Source of the DNA: Kiritimatiellia bacterium
GTDB lineage: Bacteria; Verrucomicrobiota; Kiritimatiellia; CAIQIC01; Lenti-01
Length of the DNA: 64,000 nt
Assembly: GCA_017527155.1 (NCBI GenBank)
Contig: JAFXQI010000060.1
Span: forward strand, 22,215-86,214
Direction of reading: 5' to 3'
A model generated the notes under the pieces. That model was not told the origin of the DNA. It ran no database searches and saw nothing but the letters and a program-made list of their open reading frames with translations. A program made the translations under genes and the position numbers. Of the stretch, positions 16,456-24,619 are shown piece by piece. Within the stretch, counting starts at the first letter, position 1; the number at the start of each line of letters is the position of its first letter.

Positions 16456-16880
16456 TGGTTTCCCGCCGTCCAGGTCAGGCGACCCTTCAGCCGGGCAATC
16501 CGTGCGCCAGTGGACGGGAACGCACGGGCACGGGCATCGGCGGCCACGTCCTCCGCCGGATGCCCACCTTTTACGATTTCCGGCAAGGTGCCGGAGACCG
16601 CGCCGGGCGGTTCCCGGTTGGGGGATGGCGTGGACACTTCCTTGCTTGCCCTTGGCGTCCGCGTGGTCCCCTGTTTCCCTTTCCGGCGGGTGCCGGAAGG
16701 CCCGTCCTGCGTGTGTTTGGCAATTTCCGTGCGCAGGGCGGGCGAACTTTTTCCGCGGGACGGCGGCGCGCCGGCTCTTCTCCCCGGCGCAGCCAAGCCC
16801 AACCGGCCGCCGTCCCGCCTTATCCCTTTCCCGGCACGGTGCCGGGGAAAACGACACAACCACAACAAGAGGACACAACC
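16456..16880. other. Non-coding leader with three related hairpins
   Basis: No credible gene is visible in these 425 bases. Three short hairpins share a CCGGC...GTGCCGG form: 16,580-16,594 (CCGGCAAGGTGCCGG), 16,681-16,698 (TTCCGGCGGGTGCCGGAA) and 16,830-16,846 (CCCGGCACGGTGCCGGG). Two of the three follow a TTTCC-type pyrimidine run. The stretch ends in AAGAGGACACAACC before the next ATG. It may be a structured leader, a small RNA or a recombination or packaging site. Confidence 0.5.
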
Positions 16881-17207
16881 ATGATGGAACAAGGATGCCT
16901 GCATCTGCCCGGCCGGGCGACGATCAAGGCCACGGAATACCGGGAACTGATCGAGGATCGGCTTTCGGCCCTGAACCTGCTGGCGGAGAAGAACCGCGAG
17001 CTGGAAGAGGCCAAGAACCGGCTGGAGGCCAAGGAGGAGCAGATCGAGATGCTCCAGGAGCGCCTGCAGAAGGCGAGTGGGAAGCTGGGCGAGTACGAGC
17101 GGTTCTTCGCCGGCCCCAACACCGACTCCTGGCGGGATGATTTCGTGAAGTGGCAGAAGGCTCAGGCCGAGAAGAAGGCTCTCCAGCCGGAAGGGGGTGC
17201 CCAGTGA
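16881..17207 (+). CDS. Coiled-coil phage protein
   Basis: This 108-residue protein has a middle that is a long heptad-rich helix (NLLAEKNRELEEAKNRLEAK, then EQIEMLQERLQKASGKLGEY). AGAGGA lies 8 bases before the ATG, and the stop overlaps the GTG start of the DUF1351-type gene (GTGA). The same AGGACACAACC leader recurs before the ATG at 18,251, so the two transcripts may be controlled alike at translation. It probably works with the following recombination genes, but no specific function can be given. Confidence 0.65.
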   Translation: MMEQGCLHLPGRATIKATEYRELIEDRLSALNLLAEKNRELEEAKNRLEAKEEQIEMLQERLQKASGKLGEYERFFAGPNTDSWRDDFVKWQKAQAEKKALQPEGGAQ

Positions 17208-18217
17208 CGACGGACGCCATCCAACTGAGGATCACGACGGACATGGGGGCGCTGCCGGCGGCCATCGAGTTCAATTACCAGGAGCTGAAGGGGGCGCTGG
17301 AACAGTACCTGGCGAAGTTCGACGGGCTGATGGTGACGGAGGACGACATCCGCAGCGCGGCGCTGGACCGGGCGGAAATCAACCGGGTGGCGCGGACCAT
17401 CGCCAGGGCGAGGATCGACACGAAGAAGCGGTATCTGGAGCCGTTCGAGGTGTTCGAGATGCGGGCAAAGGAGCTGGAGGGGCTGTGCAAGGCGGCGGAG
17501 GGGAAGATCGCCGAGCAGCTGGAAGCCTTCGAGCGCCAGCGGATGGAGCGGAAACTGGCGCGCCTGGAGGAGATGTGGGCGGGGAAGGTGGCAGCCACCG
17601 GCATCGCGAGCCGCCACTGGGACCTCTGGTTCGACGAGCAGGTTTCGACGAAGATCAAGGGGTGCTGGCTGAACAAGGGGGTCAGCGAGGAGCAGGCGGG
17701 CGCGGCGATGGACGCGGAGGTTTCGCGCTGCGTCGAGCTGGTCGGGGCCGTGGAGCAGATGTACGCGGCGGCCGACGACGAGACGCGCGAGAAGGCGCGC
17801 CGGGAAATCGCCGCGACGATGGACCTGCAGGCGACGCTCCGGCAGGTCAAGGCCTTCCAGGCCGAACGGGATGCGCTGGCCAAGGCCGCCGCCGAGGCCG
17901 CCGCCCGCCGGGAGGCCGAAAAGGCCCGCCAGGCCGTCGAGGCGGCCGCCCGCGCCGAAGCCGCGGCCGCGGCCCATGCCGCGCGCCTGAACGCCCCCGC
18001 GGCGCCCGCAGCGCCCGCTCCGCAGCCGGCTGCGTCCCAGCCGACGCCCGAGGAGGCTCCGGAGGATGACGCCGGGGACGTGATGGTGGCGCCGGTGGCG
18101 CCGGCGAAGCCGCCGAAAATCCTCTCGTTCACGGCACGGATCACCGGAACGTCGGAGCAGTTCCAGCAGCTGAGGGAGGCGGCCGACCGGATCGGGGTCG
18201 CCATCCAACGAATCTGA
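17204..18217 (+). CDS. DUF1351-like phage recombination-associated protein
   Basis: This 337-residue protein has an N-terminus with phage DUF1351 character: an EFNYQELKGALEQYL stretch, then YDGL/FDGLMVTED, then a long helical arm (KKRYLEPFEVFEMRAKELEG). An Ala/Glu coiled coil and an Ala/Pro-rich linker follow (about residues 225-290). A C-terminal domain (SFTARITGTSEQFQQLREAA) resembles the small DNA-binding or oligomerisation end of this family. DUF1351 genes usually sit beside phage ssDNA-annealing proteins and exonucleases, and an SSB-like gene and a PD-(D/E)XK nuclease follow here. The GTG start overlaps the preceding stop and has AAGGGGG upstream. Confidence 0.65.
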   Translation: MTTDAIQLRITTDMGALPAAIEFNYQELKGALEQYLAKFDGLMVTEDDIRSAALDRAEINRVARTIARARIDTKKRYLEPFEVFEMRAKELEGLCKAAEGKIAEQLEAFERQRMERKLARLEEMWAGKVAATGIASRHWDLWFDEQVSTKIKGCWLNKGVSEEQAGAAMDAEVSRCVELVGAVEQMYAAADDETREKARREIAATMDLQATLRQVKAFQAERDALAKAAAEAAARREAEKARQAVEAAARAEAAAAAHAARLNAPAAPAAPAPQPAASQPTPEEAPEDDAGDVMVAPVAPAKPPKILSFTARITGTSEQFQQLREAADRIGVAIQRI

Positions 18218-18250
18218 AAAAACAACCAACACAACCGAAAGGACACAACC

Positions 18251-19045
18251 ATGAGCAACCCGAAAGAAGAACTGACGCAGCAGGCCATCGAGGATGCTGT
18301 TTCGACCGCGAAGGACCAGTCGTGGATCCTCATCGAGAGGATGCTGCGCAAGACCATCACGGAGTGGGACCGGAGCAACAGCGAGAACTTCAAGCTGGCG
18401 CTCACCATCGAGGGAGAACGCAAGCGCGGGGGCGGGACCTTCACGCTGCAGACGAAGGCGCAGTCGGCGGTGGAGCTGAAGGAGAAGGACCAGACGGAGG
18501 CCCGGATCATCGACTACGGGCCGACGCTCTTCGACCCGCCGGCCGGGGACACCGGCGCGGGCGACGTCGGCAAGGCCGCCGACATGCCGGGCGACGTCAT
18601 CGACGCGGAGGAGGTCGGCAAGCCCGTCCGGCTGCTGCCCTCCGGACGCAAGCGCCTGCCTGGTCGCAGGACGGAGGCCATGCCCGCCGCCAAACAGACG
18701 CTCCTGCTTCCGGAACGGACCGGCGGGAACGACGGGAAAGCCGGGGACGCGGCCGAGACGGCCGCGAAGGTCAAGACCATCACCATTTCCTCCACGTCCA
18801 TCTTCAGCTCGAACAGCGATCCGGCACAATGGCCGCGCCTGATCAGCGTGCGGAAGGAGGGCGCCGTCCGCGAGGGAGAGATCGTCCGCATCTTCATGAA
18901 GAACCCCGACGGCGGCCGCAGGTTCGACATGGGACTCTACAAGTGCGTTTCCGCCGGCCCGCGCGACGAGTACGACCGGGGCGCAGGGCGGAGTGAATAC
19001 GTGTTCGAAACGCTCGCAAACGTCGACAAACAACCCAACGAGTAA
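18251..19045 (+). CDS. Phage early protein, unknown
   Basis: This 264-residue protein has an N-terminal domain with helices and strands (WILIERMLRKTITEWDRS, then FTLQTKAQSAVEL), an acidic and G/A/D-rich disordered middle, and a C-terminal beta-rich part (TISSTSIFSSNSDPAQWPRL, then FDMGLYKCVSAG). It lies between the DUF1351-type gene and the SSB-like gene, so a role in recombination or replication is likely. I do not recognise a family. AAGGACACAACC precedes the ATG. Confidence 0.55.
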   Translation: MSNPKEELTQQAIEDAVSTAKDQSWILIERMLRKTITEWDRSNSENFKLALTIEGERKRGGGTFTLQTKAQSAVELKEKDQTEARIIDYGPTLFDPPAGDTGAGDVGKAADMPGDVIDAEEVGKPVRLLPSGRKRLPGRRTEAMPAAKQTLLLPERTGGNDGKAGDAAETAAKVKTITISSTSIFSSNSDPAQWPRLISVRKEGAVREGEIVRIFMKNPDGGRRFDMGLYKCVSAGPRDEYDRGAGRSEYVFETLANVDKQPNE

Positions 19046-19076
19046 GCAACCCACCAACCAGGAAAGGAGATTCACC

Positions 19077-19607
19077 ATGGCCATTTTGCAGAAACCGAAA
19101 GAGGACGAATTCGGATTCTTTGAAATCAACGACTACGAGAAGCTACCGGAACAATACCGAGCCGACGGCGCGAGGTATCCGGCCAAAATTCTCGATATCG
19201 TGGACAAGCACAACGTCAAGCGGGCGAAATACATGAAGCCCAACGAAACGGAGGTGGTCAGCCTGACGGCGTTCCTGTTCGCCGTCAAGACGCCGGACGG
19301 GAAGACGTGGAAATTTGCCACCCTGCCCATGCGCATCTCCGGGCATCCACGGGCAACCTTGTTCAAGCTGCTTGCCGGCATCTTGGGCAAGCGGCCGGAA
19401 TACGGCTGGGATTACGTCGCGCTCAAGGGAACCAAGTGCGACATCGGCTGGGAAAAGGACTTCAACGAGAATACCGGGGAGGAGTTTCTGAAGCTGAAAT
19501 GCTGGCCGAGGTCGCCGATGCCCGCCGCCGCCCCGCAACCGGCCCGTCCGCCGGAGATTCCCATCGCCGACGACGAGAACGACCCGAACGAGGACATCCC
19601 GTTTTGA
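19077..19607 (+). CDS. SSB-like phage ssDNA-binding protein
   Basis: This 176-residue protein ends in an acidic tail DDENDPNEDIPF, the hallmark by which single-stranded DNA-binding proteins recruit partners (family rule: D-D-I-P-F end). The body has strands compatible with an OB fold (AKILDIVDKHNV, VVSLTAFLFAVKTPDGKTWK), and a P/A linker joins it to the tail. AAAGGAGA lies 7 bases before the ATG. It sits between the DUF1351-type gene and the nuclease and would protect ssDNA during phage replication and annealing. The fold call is inferred; the tail is seen directly. Confidence 0.65.
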   Translation: MAILQKPKEDEFGFFEINDYEKLPEQYRADGARYPAKILDIVDKHNVKRAKYMKPNETEVVSLTAFLFAVKTPDGKTWKFATLPMRISGHPRATLFKLLAGILGKRPEYGWDYVALKGTKCDIGWEKDFNENTGEEFLKLKCWPRSPMPAAAPQPARPPEIPIADDENDPNEDIPF

Positions 19608-19618
19608 GGAGGCGAGCG

Positions 19619-19831
19619 ATGACGACTGTTGAACGCCAAGTCCGCGAGAAGATCCGCGAGGAATCCAGCCTGCCCCCGAGAGACAGGACACAGCCCGTCC
19701 CGTGCGCATTCTGCGCGCGGGGCGGAAACGGGGACCGTACCTGTTCCGGCGGATGGGAGGAGCGGAAGTACTCGAAGTACAAGGGGTGCTTCGCCGGGAC
19801 GCTGATTGAGGAGGAGACCGCCCATGGCTGA
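19619..19831 (+). CDS. Small four-cysteine phage protein
   Basis: This 70-residue protein has CAFC, then TCSGGW and GCFAG, a possible zinc-binding knuckle. GAGGAGG lies just before the ATG, and the gene overlaps the start of the following nuclease by 8 bases. It is probably an accessory to the nuclease or a small DNA-binding protein; no family was recognised. Confidence 0.55.
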   Translation: MTTVERQVREKIREESSLPPRDRTQPVPCAFCARGGNGDRTCSGGWEERKYSKYKGCFAGTLIEEETAHG

Positions 19832-20663
19832 ACTGAGCGCACCGAAGGTCCGCGAGGGGACCGCCGGCCACTGGTACACCATCGACGGGGCGCCCGCCTA
19901 CGAGGTGTGCAAGAAGGACGGGACGGGCAAACGCCCGACGACGCTGCGGGACGCAAGGGCGCTGGGGTTGCTCCCCAGCGTCACCGGCGTCCTCGGCATC
20001 CTGGACAAGCCGCAGTTGGTGATGTGGAAGCAGAAGCAGGCGATCCTGGCCGCCCGCGAGGTGGCGATGGCCGAGGGGGAGGACCTGGACTCCTGGACGG
20101 ACCGGGTCCTCGCCAAGGCCGCGGAGCCGGTCGCCGAAGCCGCCGACCTCGGCAGCCGCATCCACGGCGCCATCGAGACGGCCTGCGCCGGTGGGCGGTG
20201 GGACCAGAAGGCACTCGGGCCGTACGTGCAGCCCATCCTCAACTGGATTCTCGGCAAGCTGGCGGCAGGCGGGAAGATCGTCGCCCAGGAGGACATCGTG
20301 GTCAACCGGACGGACGGCTATGCCGGACGCCTGGACATCGCCATCAAGACGTCAGACCGCCTGGTCTGGTTCATCGACTGGAAGAGCCGGAAGACCCGCC
20401 CGAGCGCCAGCGACCGGGAGGCCTTCGCCCCGTACCCCACCCAGCGGCTCCAGCTGGCGGCCTACGCCGCCATCTGGGCAAACGAGATGGGCCTGGGCTG
20501 GCAAGCCGTCCGCTGCGCCAACGTCATGACCTCCAGCACCGAGCCGGGCCGCTGGTGCGTGGCCGAACACAAAGACCCGGAGGGCGCCTACGGGGCCTTC
20601 CGGGCCGTCCTCGACATCTGGCGCTGGAACAAGGCCTACGACCCCCGCGGCCGCACCCACTGA
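19824..20663 (+). CDS. PD-(D/E)XK phage exonuclease (RecB/Exo VIII-like)
   Basis: This 279-residue protein carries the motifs of the RecB-like nuclease fold in order: GSRIHGAIE (His), GYAGRLDIAI (Asp) and WFIDWKSRKT (D-x-K), then QLAAYAAIWAN (the Q-x-x-x-Y motif). Such nucleases resect dsDNA ends to expose ssDNA for an annealing protein. GAGGAGGAG precedes the ATG. Its neighbours, the SSB-like and DUF1351-type genes, support a phage-coded recombination module, although no classical RecT/Erf is seen in the window. Confidence 0.8.
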   Translation: MAELSAPKVREGTAGHWYTIDGAPAYEVCKKDGTGKRPTTLRDARALGLLPSVTGVLGILDKPQLVMWKQKQAILAAREVAMAEGEDLDSWTDRVLAKAAEPVAEAADLGSRIHGAIETACAGGRWDQKALGPYVQPILNWILGKLAAGGKIVAQEDIVVNRTDGYAGRLDIAIKTSDRLVWFIDWKSRKTRPSASDREAFAPYPTQRLQLAAYAAIWANEMGLGWQAVRCANVMTSSTEPGRWCVAEHKDPEGAYGAFRAVLDIWRWNKAYDPRGRTH

Positions 20664-20679
20664 CACGAAAGGAGACACC

Positions 20680-20874
20680 ATGCGACTGAAGACCAAAACC
20701 ACCTACCGCATCGAGGAAATCGACGCACTGGCCAAGAAAGTCAACCGCAGCCCCTACCACATCCGGGCCGTCCTCAACGGGCGACGCGCCCCCGGACCGG
20801 AGCTGGCCGCCGAACTCAAACGGCTGGGCATCAAAACCCGTAGGCTCCGCCCGGCTCGCGAAAGGTGGGTGTGA
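20680..20874 (+). CDS. Small HTH protein
   Basis: This 64-residue protein is largely one helix-turn-helix: IEEIDALAKKVNRSPYHIRA followed by VLNGRRAPGPELAAELKRLG. AAAGGAG lies 7 bases before the ATG. It is one base from the replication-type gene and its stop touches that gene's ribosome site, so the two are probably coupled. It may bind the iterons in the next gene or act as a second Cro-type regulator. Confidence 0.65.
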   Translation: MRLKTKTTYRIEEIDALAKKVNRSPYHIRAVLNGRRAPGPELAAELKRLGIKTRRLRPARERWV

Positions 20875-20875
20875 G

Positions 20876-21706
20876 ATGGGCGTGCTGCTGACGCCGGAAC
20901 GGGTTCTGGCCGAAATCGGCGAGGATGAGGAGAACGGGGCGGACGCCGAGACGATCCTCAAGCGGATCAAGCGTGTGTGCCGGTCGGTCCTCCGCAAGCG
21001 GATGGGGGAGGACGAATGGGCGGACGAGATGCTCGCGGAGTCCGAAGACTACAAGCGGGTGGCCGCCGGGAGGAAGGCCGCAAACGCCCGCTGGAAGAAG
21101 AACGAATGCGATTCGCAATCGCATGATGCGCCCGCACAATCGCATGATGCGATTCCACAATCGCATGATGCGACGCGCAAATCGCATGATGCGCCGCATG
21201 ATGCGCCCGCACAATCGCATGATGCGACCGCCATGCCTCGCGCGCGCGCGCGCCGACCTACCGACCTACCGACCTACAGACCTATATCACCGACCGACCC
21301 GATCGCGCGCGGGCGCGCGCGAGAGGACGGTCCGTCGGGGTCGGTGGTCGGTGATGTTCCATCCGAGGTCGGAGTCGGGTCGGAGTCGGACGGAGCCGCG
21401 GGGGCCCCGGCGCCGACCGACGACGCCTACTCCGAAATCGGGGGCACGCCGGACGAGCGGCTGCCGGACCTGGCCGTGGTGTTCTGCCGGGAATCCGATC
21501 CGACGAGGGCGCTGAACGAGTACCGCAAGGCCATGAAGGAGATGGAGCCGTGGCGCTTCCGGATTATCCTGGACAAGTTCGTTGGGGACTGCAAGGAGGA
21601 CGAGCCGAGGAGCCGGGGGAAGGTCTTCATGAGCCGGATCATGGAAACCCTCAAGGAGCTGAGGGACCGGAGGAGGCAGGAGAATGCCCTGGCCGTTCCC
21701 AAGTAG
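20876..21706 (+). CDS. Putative phage replication protein carrying an internal iteron array
   Basis: This 276-residue protein has an N-terminal helical domain (residues about 1-75, ending VAAGRKAANARWKKNE). A low-complexity linker with six copies of S/P-H-D-A and an Arg-rich segment (about 78-135) follows, then a C-terminal helical domain (LPDLAVVFCRESDPTRALNE to the end). The same plan, two folded domains split by a repetitive linker that holds the origin, is known from lambda-type O proteins. I therefore infer a replication initiator or helicase loader; sequence alone does not name the family. The linker DNA is the iteron array at 21,120-21,226. Confidence 0.55.
   Translation: MGVLLTPERVLAEIGEDEENGADAETILKRIKRVCRSVLRKRMGEDEWADEMLAESEDYKRVAAGRKAANARWKKNECDSQSHDAPAQSHDAIPQSHDATRKSHDAPHDAPAQSHDATAMPRARARRPTDLPTYRPISPTDPIARGRAREDGPSGSVVGDVPSEVGVGSESDGAAGAPAPTDDAYSEIGGTPDERLPDLAVVFCRESDPTRALNEYRKAMKEMEPWRFRIILDKFVGDCKEDEPRSRGKVFMSRIMETLKELRDRRRQENALAVPK
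21120..21226. repeat. Iteron-like array, candidate phage replication origin
   Basis: Six copies of CGCATGATGCG, each an inverted repeat around a central G and mostly preceded by CAAT, start at 21,120, 21,141, 21,162, 21,183, 21,195 and 21,216. Five of the six sit on a 21-base period (two helical turns). They lie inside the putative replication gene, where they encode S-H-D-A repeats. A complementary pair of alternating CG tracts follows at 21,237-21,247 and 21,313-21,323. Confidence 0.6.
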
Positions 21707-21724
21707 CCGCACGGGAGCCGCCCG

Positions 21725-21961
21725 ATGACCACGCCATGGCACGACACGAGCGCATGCCGCCTCTGCGGCCGCCCCATCGGGTGGGTCCGGAAGCTGGACG
21801 GGCGGCGCAAGCCCTTCGACCTCGAGCCGGACGGGAGCCTCTCGAATACCAGCCACTTCCTCACCTGCACGGTCTACCGCCAGCGCTGCGCCGACCGCGA
21901 CGCCGCCGCCAGGCGCAAGCGCGAGGCCGAGGAAGAGCGCCGCCAGGGGAGGCTGTTCTGA
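21725..21961 (+). CDS. Small zinc-ribbon-like phage protein
   Basis: This 78-residue protein has CRLCGRPIGWV near the N-terminus and HFLTC further on (four candidate metal ligands), then a charged helical tail (RDAAARRKREAEEERRQ). Its stop overlaps the start of the RusA-type gene (TGATG). Similar small C-x2-C proteins accompany RusA in many phages; the function is unknown. Confidence 0.6.
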   Translation: MTTPWHDTSACRLCGRPIGWVRKLDGRRKPFDLEPDGSLSNTSHFLTCTVYRQRCADRDAAARRKREAEEERRQGRLF

Positions 21962-22470
21962 TGGCCACAACCGAACGCCAGCCGGACCTGACCTTCCGCA
22001 TCCGCGGGATCCCGCCGCGCAGGACGGCGCAGCAGAAGGGGTACGTCCGCGACCCGAGCGCTCCCGGCGGGGTGCGGGTCTTCACCCGCGCCGCCAACCG
22101 CCGGGAGGCCGCCGAGATGCTCCTCGAGTTCCGCCGGCAGCTCCCCGAGGGGTGGAAGCCCCGCGGCGGCGCCGCACGGGTGCGCGTGGATTTGTCCTAC
22201 CCGGCCCGCAAGACCGACCGCCTCTCCCCCGAGGACTACCTCCCCCACACCGAGCGCCCCGACGCCGACAACCTCGTCAAACCGATCCTCGACGCCATGA
22301 CCCGCGCCGGCGTCTGGCAGGACGACGCCCAGGTCTGGGTCGTCACCGTCTCCAAGGTCCGCAGGCTCGTCCCCAGGTGGACCGTCCGCGTCTGGTTCGA
22401 CGGCAGGCCAGAGGCCCGCAACCCGGAGGTGCGGCAGGGGACGCTCGCGCTCGGAGGGGAGGGAACGTGA
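21961..22470 (+). CDS. RusA-type Holliday junction resolvase
   Basis: This 169-residue protein carries the RusA signature: PDADNLVKPILDAMTRAG then VWQDDAQV, supplying the Asp and Lys residues that bind the metal in this family. The N-terminal strands (LTFRIRGIPP) fit the RusA core. RusA cuts four-way junctions arising during phage recombination and before packaging. The gene is coupled at both ends (TGATG before, GTGA after). It is longer than E. coli RusA (120 residues) through an insertion at residues about 25-75. Confidence 0.85.
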   Translation: MATTERQPDLTFRIRGIPPRRTAQQKGYVRDPSAPGGVRVFTRAANRREAAEMLLEFRRQLPEGWKPRGGAARVRVDLSYPARKTDRLSPEDYLPHTERPDADNLVKPILDAMTRAGVWQDDAQVWVVTVSKVRRLVPRWTVRVWFDGRPEARNPEVRQGTLALGGEGT

Positions 22471-23792
22471 AACTGACCTACGCCAGCGTGTTCGCGGGGA
22501 TCGAGGCGTTCAGCGTCGCGGCGGGGAGGATTGCGGGGGTGGAATGGGAACCCGTGTTCTTCAGCGAGATCGAGCCGTTTCCGTGCGCGGTGCTGGCGCA
22601 GCGCTACCCGGCCGTCCCCAACCTCGGCGACATCGCCCGAATCCGCGCCAACCCCAAGGAAGGAACCATCACCAATGGAGACACAACTATCGCTTTTCCC
22701 GCTTGCGGAATCGACATCCTCGCGGGCGGATCGCCCTGCCAGGACGTCTCGGTCGCGGGCCGCCGCGCGGGGATGCGGGCGGACAGCGGAACCCGGTCCG
22801 CCCTCGCCTTCGAGTACGCCCGGCTGGTTGGCGAGATTCGCCCCCGCGTCCTCCTCTGGGAGAACGTTCCGGGGGTGCTTTCGAGCAATCGAGGACTGGA
22901 CTTCCGAGCCTTCCTCCGTTCGCTGGTCGAACTCGGGTACGGCCTCGCGTGGCGGGTGCTGGACGCTCAGTACGCGCGAGTGGACGGCTTTCCGCGCGCC
23001 ATCCCCCAGCGAAGACGCCGTGTGTGGCTTGTCGGATGTGCTCACGGAGACGAGCGGGCGTCTGCGCAGGTACTTTTTGAGGCCCAAGGCCTGCTTGGGG
23101 ATTCTCCGCCGCGCAGAGAGGTGGGGAAAGGATTTGCCGCCGCTCCTGGATTCGGCCCTGCGGGACACGCTGGCGGGGACGCCTACGCCTGCGGAAACGG
23201 CCAGCTGAACCAGACGGAGCCGGAGACCGTGGCAAAAACGCTGGACACCATGCACGACGCGAAGGCGGTCTGCGTCTCCGGCGACCACAAGGCATCCTGC
23301 GACGGGGAAAACGTCGGTCTGACGCTGCCAAGCACGTCCGGCGGATTCAAGCCGGGAGCGGTTGCTGTCGCCGACATGACCCACGCCGACGAGGCCCTGC
23401 GTGAGGTCAAGGGCGGCGCCGCCCCGACGTTGCAGCAGCGGATGGGGACGGGGGGAAACCAGGTGCCGGTGGTGTCCATCGGCGTTTCACTCGACGGGCG
23501 ACGGGATGCCCCTGTAATCAAAGAAGTTTCGCACACAGAGACAAACGGCACGAATCCCGGATTCAAGATTGGGGTGGCTACCCGCCACATCGTGCGCCGC
23601 CTCACGCCGACGGAGTGCGAACGGCTGCAAGGCTTCCCGGACGGCTACACGGCCATCCCGTGGAGGGGGAAGCCCGCGGAGGCGTGCCCGGACAGTCCGC
23701 GCTACCGGGCGCTCGGCAACAGCTGGGCCACCAACTGCGCGGAGTGGGTTTTGAGACGCATCATCGCCGCGATGGTGCTGGGTTTGACATGA
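22467..23792 (+). CDS. DNA (cytosine-5) methyltransferase
   Basis: This 441-residue protein has C5-methyltransferase motifs in order: SVFAGIEAFSVAAG (I), GGSPCQDVSVAG (IV, catalytic Cys), LLWENVPGVL (VI, ENV), AIPQRRRRVWLVG (VIII, QxRxR), and near the end ERLQGFPDGYT and ALGNSW (IX-X). The GTG start overlaps the RusA stop and has GGAGGGGAGG upstream. Between motifs VIII and IX there is a long variable region (about residues 200-370) expected to hold the target-recognition domain. No partner endonuclease is seen, so it is probably a phage orphan methylase for protection from host restriction. Confidence 0.9.
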   Translation: MKLTYASVFAGIEAFSVAAGRIAGVEWEPVFFSEIEPFPCAVLAQRYPAVPNLGDIARIRANPKEGTITNGDTTIAFPACGIDILAGGSPCQDVSVAGRRAGMRADSGTRSALAFEYARLVGEIRPRVLLWENVPGVLSSNRGLDFRAFLRSLVELGYGLAWRVLDAQYARVDGFPRAIPQRRRRVWLVGCAHGDERASAQVLFEAQGLLGDSPPRREVGKGFAAAPGFGPAGHAGGDAYACGNGQLNQTEPETVAKTLDTMHDAKAVCVSGDHKASCDGENVGLTLPSTSGGFKPGAVAVADMTHADEALREVKGGAAPTLQQRMGTGGNQVPVVSIGVSLDGRRDAPVIKEVSHTETNGTNPGFKIGVATRHIVRRLTPTECERLQGFPDGYTAIPWRGKPAEACPDSPRYRALGNSWATNCAEWVLRRIIAAMVLGLT

Positions 23793-23808
23793 ACGAGAGG
23801 AGAAAAAC

Positions 23809-24303
23809 ATGAGAGAGAAAGAACAGGAAAGCAGGGAGGCCGTCCTCGCCGATGTGCGCGCCCACTGCAAACTGCTCAAAGACGCCGGTTTTGATGGCGC
23901 TGCCTACGACATCCGCGTGCTCGTCGAACGCCTCGATGCGGCGTGGAAGCGGGAGCTCGAAAGCGTGACAAAGCGTAACGGGTTGGGCAACGCCAAGAAG
24001 TGGCGGGATGCGCTGGAAGCGTGGGTGGAATACTGGATGTGGGGCGGGTATGACGGACTCCGCGAACATCGCCTCAAGGCGCAAACCAAAGCCGCCCTCG
24101 CCGCCCCGCCGCGCAACTGCGACAGGTTCGCTACGGCGGAGGAGGCCATTGCGGCGCACAAACAGGCTGAAACGAATTGCCCGCCCGCAGATTGTCCTGA
24201 GTGCCCTTACATACACGGGCGCAAATCTGGCGTTGATTGCCTCACGGCTTGGATTTTTGCGCCCGCTGCGCAGGAAGGGGGAGGCACCCATGAAAGCAAG
24301 TAG
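23809..24303 (+). CDS. Phage early protein, unknown
   Basis: This 164-residue protein has a helical charged N-terminal half (VLADVRAHCKLLKDAGFDGA, then WRDALEAWVEYWMWGGYDGL) and a C-terminal part with NCPPADCPECPYIHG, a possible metal knuckle. GAGGAGAAAAAC lies before the ATG. It overlaps the following Lar-like gene by 14 bases. No family was recognised. Confidence 0.55.
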   Translation: MREKEQESREAVLADVRAHCKLLKDAGFDGAAYDIRVLVERLDAAWKRELESVTKRNGLGNAKKWRDALEAWVEYWMWGGYDGLREHRLKAQTKAALAAPPRNCDRFATAEEAIAAHKQAETNCPPADCPECPYIHGRKSGVDCLTAWIFAPAAQEGGGTHESK

Positions 24304-24619
24304 CATCAAAGCGGTATGGGCCGCGATTGGATGCGGGAGCCCGGAGCCGGAACCGTGCCCGACGTGCTATCTCCGTCCAATAGTCACAATAATCTGCGAC
24401 GAAGACGGCTACGTCGGACACATCGAATGCTCGCCGGATTCGCGGAAGATTCGCGGACTGCTCGACCCCGGCACGCACAAGCATTTCGACTTCTCGGCGG
24501 CGTGCAAGACGCCAGAGGAAGCGTATGACGCGGCTGTCGAGACATGGAACGCGCATCTTTCCGCCCTTCTTCCTCGCGGTGAGAGGTTCCCGGCGGCGCA
24601 GGAAGGAGGCCGGCCGTGA
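24290..24619 (+). CDS. Lar-like restriction-alleviation zinc-ribbon protein
   Basis: This 109-residue protein has CPTCYLRP near the N-terminus, VGHIECSP in the middle and KTPEEAYDAAVETWN near the end. This is the C-x-x-C ... C ... EEA-x-x-x-WN layout of Lar-type proteins, which in lambdoid phages reduce type I restriction. AAGGGGGAGG lies before the ATG. A second Lar-like gene lies at 27,079. Lar proteins are diverse and many have no tested role, so anti-restriction is an inference. Confidence 0.6.
   Translation: MKASSIKAVWAAIGCGSPEPEPCPTCYLRPIVTIICDEDGYVGHIECSPDSRKIRGLLDPGTHKHFDFSAACKTPEEAYDAAVETWNAHLSALLPRGERFPAAQEGGRP

Noticed and set aside
21120..21226. Possible CRISPR array
   Set aside because: Units are only 11 bases on a 21-base period, lie within a reading frame and lack unique spacers of normal length.
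22531..23208. Second frame inside the C5 methylase
   Set aside because: All methylase motifs are in the frame starting at 22,467; the other is a GC-driven shadow.
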